NCBI GenBank assembly: GCA_040255445.1
Contig: JBDZUZ010000010.1
Location: 1 to 51,812, forward strand
Length of the DNA stretch: 51,812 nt
Direction: 5' to 3'
From: JBDZUZ01 sp040255445
Lineage (GTDB): Bacteria > Planctomycetota > Phycisphaerae > Phycisphaerales > UBA1924
Part shown: one piece after another, positions 49,373 to 51,812 of the stretch
How positions within the stretch are numbered: the stretch's first letter is position 1
Layout of the letters: each line of letters begins with the position of its first letter
Notes under the pieces: generated by a model
Told to the model about the DNA's origin: nothing
What the model saw: only the letters and a program-made list of their open reading frames with translations
Databases searched by the model: none
Translations under genes and position numbers: made by a program

Positions 49373-49960
49373 ATGGGGATCACCTCGCACATCATGGCCA
49401 TCGAACGCATCCAGCGCCGGCTCCGCAGTTCGACAGCCGCGCTCGACGCCGCCGGCATTCCCTACGCGGTGATCGGCGGAAACGCGGTCGCGGCGTGGGT
49501 CGGGCGCGTTGACCCCGGCGCCACCCGAGCGACCAAGGACGTCGACCTGCTCGTGCGGCGGAGCGATGTCCCCCGTATCACCGCGGCGATGACCTCGCTC
49601 GGCTTCGCCCGGGAAGACCTTCGGGACATCGTCCTGTTCATCGATCCTGAGGAGCCGAGCAAGAAGTCCGGCGTCCACCTCGTCTGGGCCGGCGAGAAGA
49701 TCCGCCCTTCCTACTCGGTGCTCTCACCCACGGTTGATGAGGCGGTACGAGATCCCGAAGGATTCCTCGTGCTCGACCTGCCCGCGCTCGTCCGCATGAA
49801 ACTGACCAGTTTCCGCGACATCGACCGTGTGCATGTCGCCGACATGATCTCCGTCGGGCTCATCGATGCGGCCGTTCGTGGATCGCTACCCAGCGTCCTG
49901 CTCGCCCGTCTCAACGAGGTCGAGGCCGGGATGGAAGGCGATGACAACAACGCGGCGTGA
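49373..49960 (+). CDS. Nucleotidyltransferase-fold protein (AbiEii/DUF6036-like)
   Basis: A 195-aa protein. IPYAVIGGNAVAAWVG (residues about 28-43) is the GG loop of the polymerase-beta superfamily and ATRATKDVDLLVRR carries the D-x-D metal ligands. LVLDLPALVRMKLTSFRDID and RVHVADMI are typical of the C-terminal helices. Two in-frame ATGs are possible (49373 or 49394); TACCAT at 49351-49356 could be a -10 box, and neither start has a good SD. It may be a free-standing toxin-like or housekeeping enzyme; no antitoxin-like gene precedes it. It overlaps the next gene by 20 bp. Confidence 0.8.
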   Translation: MGITSHIMAIERIQRRLRSSTAALDAAGIPYAVIGGNAVAAWVGRVDPGATRATKDVDLLVRRSDVPRITAAMTSLGFAREDLRDIVLFIDPEEPSKKSGVHLVWAGEKIRPSYSVLSPTVDEAVRDPEGFLVLDLPALVRMKLTSFRDIDRVHVADMISVGLIDAAVRGSLPSVLLARLNEVEAGMEGDDNNAA

Positions 49961-50711
49961 TCAAGGCGCGGCAGCGCCACCCCCGCCCCAACTCATTGCG
50001 ACGGTCACACACACCTTCACCGAGCAGGACTACGCCGACGCATTCGATCTCTACGAAGCGAGGTTCGCGGCGATCGATCCCGCGTGGAAGTCCGCGAGAG
50101 ACGCCCGCCGCGCGACCATCGTGCTCGCCCTCGCGGTGACGGCGGCTGTCGCGGCCGGGTTCACTTGGAATCTCTTCGCGATGCGCGATGAGGCGCTGCC
50201 GCTGGGCGTCATCTTCGCAGCGCAGGCGCTCATGTGCTGGTCGTGGGCGTACTCGGCGTGGAAGCCGCTCACGCGTTCGAGCCGGAAGGCCGCGAGAAAT
50301 GACTATCTTCGCGCGACCGCGGAGCCCCGCGAACCCGTCACCTTTGCCATCGAGACCGACGGCTTTCGCATCCGCACCGAGCGGTACGACTTCCTCTACC
50401 GGTGGGCAGCGCTCCACGATGTGCTGGTGCTGCCCAACGAGGTCCTGATCTTCCAGACACACGCTGAGTACTCGCGTGTTCCTCGATCCGCCTTCGCCAC
50501 CGACGATGCGTTCCGGGCCTACGCCGATGCGGCAAGCGAGGCGTTTGCCGCTGCCGGGGGCCGAAACGGCCGCCTTCGCAGCTTCCTCGCAAGCACCGAT
50601 GCGCCCTGTCCGGCCTGCGGCTACAACCTCCGCGGCGTCGCGACACGGCTCTGCCCCGAGTGCGGCACTGCAATCCCAGACTCCATTATGTCGCCGCCAG
50701 GTTCGACCTGA
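49941..50711 (+). CDS. YcxB-like membrane protein with C-terminal zinc ribbon
   Basis: A 256-aa protein. After an Ala/Pro-rich start comes THTFTEQDYADAFDLYEARF, two membrane helices (near residues 55-75 and 83-100), then the YcxB-like C-terminal domain (ETDGFRIRTERYDFLYRWAA; VLVLPNEVLIFQ; VPRSAFATDDAFRAYADAA). The last about 30 residues are a zinc ribbon, CPACGYNLRGVATRLCPECG, not usual in YcxB and matching the other two ribbons in this window. The ATG at 49941 is inside the preceding gene (20-bp overlap); GGAAGG is only 2 nt ahead, so coupling is likely. It ends 7 bp from the convergent lipoprotein gene. Confidence 0.78.
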   Translation: MTTTRRDQGAAAPPPPQLIATVTHTFTEQDYADAFDLYEARFAAIDPAWKSARDARRATIVLALAVTAAVAAGFTWNLFAMRDEALPLGVIFAAQALMCWSWAYSAWKPLTRSSRKAARNDYLRATAEPREPVTFAIETDGFRIRTERYDFLYRWAALHDVLVLPNEVLIFQTHAEYSRVPRSAFATDDAFRAYADAASEAFAAAGGRNGRLRSFLASTDAPCPACGYNLRGVATRLCPECGTAIPDSIMSPPGST

Positions 50712-50717
50712 TCCGCC

Positions 50718-51437
50718 TCACTTCACCGGCGACCAGATGTTCGACTTCAGCTTGCCGTACTCCTCTTTCTCGTACGCAGCGAGGAAGTCCGCCACAGGCA
50801 GCTGATTCTCCTGCGCGTTCTGCGCAATCCAGGTGTTCGTCTCGTTCCAATTCGTCACGTTGTCGATCTTCCACCAGCCGTCCTGCTTCACGAAGTTGCC
50901 GGTCATCCCCTCGATCGGGATGATGCCGCCCTCGGAAACGGCCGCGGCGACGTTGATCGCGCCGGCAACCCAGTTGCGCCGCCCGCCGCGGACACGGGTG
51001 CGGCCAGTATCGCGGATGCCCATCTGCATGACCGCATAGTTCTTCCGCACCTGCACGCTGTGCACCAGGATCTCGTGGTCGGAATCCGGAGTCAGGAGCC
51101 CTTCCTCCATCCGCCACGCGGTGAAGTCCTCTGGCGTCATGGTCTTGAGCCGCTTGGCATCGCAGCGGTTGCGGAGCTGGATGACGTGCATGAGCATCGA
51201 GGGCGGCAGGTTCTTGGTCTGCGCGGCGGTGCACTCGCGGGCCGCCCGGATCGTCTCCTCCACCTGCGCGATGCTCTCCTGGGAGTACTGGTTGAGGTAC
51301 GCCAGCGCGTTCTGCTGTGTGATCGCATCCTCGGCGAGGTTGTACTGGGCCTTGATATCGGCTTCGTCCTCGTTGCCACAACCCGCCGCAAAGAACGCGC
51401 ACACGCACAACATCGACAGCATCACCGCCCGAACCAT
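50718..51437 (-). CDS. Lipoprotein of unknown function
   Basis: A 239-aa lipoprotein: signal peptide ending in the lipobox AAGC (Cys20), then a helical region (DIKAQYNLAEDAITQQNALA; SQESIAQVEETIRAARECTA) and a C-terminal beta part including VKQDGWWKIDNVTNW, which resembles the end of SnoaL/NTF2-like domains where a Trp-rich strand lines a cavity. AAGGGAG before ATG 51437 fixes the start; the longer frame upstream is rejected. Envelope location follows from the lipobox. No operon partner; it ends 7 bp from the YcxB-like gene. Confidence 0.78.
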   Translation of the reverse strand: MVRAVMLSMLCVCAFFAAGCGNEDEADIKAQYNLAEDAITQQNALAYLNQYSQESIAQVEETIRAARECTAAQTKNLPPSMLMHVIQLRNRCDAKRLKTMTPEDFTAWRMEEGLLTPDSDHEILVHSVQVRKNYAVMQMGIRDTGRTRVRGGRRNWVAGAINVAAAVSEGGIIPIEGMTGNFVKQDGWWKIDNVTNWNETNTWIAQNAQENQLPVADFLAAYEKEEYGKLKSNIWSPVK

Positions 51438-51812
51438 CGCAAACTCCCTTAAGAAAGATCCTTCCCCACCCATGCCAGGCCGCGAACGCGGCGGCGGCAG
51501 TCTATCAAACGGCCGACCCAATGCAAGCCCCCGTGAACCTTCATCCTCATAACACCGTCTGAACAGTGCGGGCGGAACCGCCCCCCCTTCCTACCGGTCG
51601 GTCCCCCGGCGGGTTGCAGCCCCCCGGCCGACCACCTCGCGATCCTCCGCCCCGCTCCCGGGCCTCGGGGGAAGGGAGGAGTGAGGAGGGGGAGGGGGAG
51701 GGCCGGGGGCGCCGGCGACCGTGCAGCCGGTGGGTTCGGGGCCGATCCGACAGCGGCCGCCCTCAACCGTCCGCCCCTCCCTGCACCCCACCCCCCCAAC
51801 TCCCAACCAAAC
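51438..51812 (+). other. Noncoding, low-complexity G-rich end of window
   Basis: No gene is supported in these 375 bp. Positions 51667-51709 are almost pure G with short A/T breaks (runs of 3-5 G at least six times), a strong G-quadruplex candidate on the + strand. The last 30 bases are C-rich with runs such as CCCCACCCCCCC. The first part upstream of 51437 should hold the lipoprotein promoter (minus strand). Frames open here give Pro/Gly/Arg strings and are rejected as genes. Confidence 0.6.

Overview
The window is GC-rich DNA (roughly two-thirds G+C by eye) from a bacterium that looks like a planctomycete, most likely a member of the Phycisphaerae. Pointers are two secreted proteins ending in a Pro-Ala-Pro variant of the PEP-CTERM sorting tail (helix plus RRRR), several membrane proteins ending in a CxxCGY...CxECG zinc ribbon, an HDOD-GGDEF-receiver protein and a large conserved TPR-like protein beside a gliding-type ABC exporter. 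This placement is inferred from protein style; no rRNA or tRNA gene is present to confirm it.

Region 1 (1-13.1 kb). The 3' part of purC is followed by a six-gene minus-strand operon (10807 to 803): three SPFH/band-7 membrane proteins (HflK/HflC type), an ABC ATPase, an ABC-2 permease with a large extracytoplasmic insert, and a TPR-like anchored protein. Junctions are overlapping or tight. A second ABC-2 permease and a one-helix small protein run divergently, so the block looks like one membrane-domain/exporter system.

Region 2 (13.1-30.3 kb). Mostly ordinary chromosomal genes: secreted proteins (one a pyroglutamyl-peptidase-like protein with Ser at the expected nucleophile), an HDOD-GGDEF-REC regulator, an NADPH-dependent FMN reductase-like protein, a secreted GH13 amylase, a glycerophosphodiesterase, a CPA1 antiporter, small membrane proteins, a SpoIIE-type phosphatase and gamma-glutamyltransferase. 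It ends with a TPP riboswitch and thiC, whose C-terminal tail carries an 8-bp tandem repeat.

Region 3 (30.3-42.9 kb). An accessory island of unknown and immunity-like genes bounded by two copies of a palindromic repeat (30298-30362 and 42854-42893). It holds a WapI-like immunity protein, a tandem pair of about 490-aa paralogs with SMI1/KNR4-like tails, a YwqG/DUF1963 protein, a DUF4259-like protein, a WapI-like/VOC fusion, a DUF433-DUF5615 toxin-antitoxin pair, a HAD phosphatase and a GNAT acetyltransferase. No toxin that would need these immunity proteins is seen.

Region 4 (42.9-51.8 kb). An unknown protein, two lipoproteins, an antitoxin-like/nucleotidyltransferase overlapping pair, a secreted Asn/Gln/Pro/Gly repeat protein, four copies of one membrane PH-like domain spread over three genes, a second nucleotidyltransferase and a YcxB-like protein with a zinc ribbon. 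The window ends in G-rich low-complexity DNA.

A feature running through the window is a set of at least 15 genes, on both strands, with a TAnnnT -10-like hexamer 5-10 nt before the start codon and no Shine-Dalgarno sequence. This implies leaderless transcripts. Operon-internal genes and others instead have clear GGAG-type sites or ATGA/GTGA/TGATG coupling.
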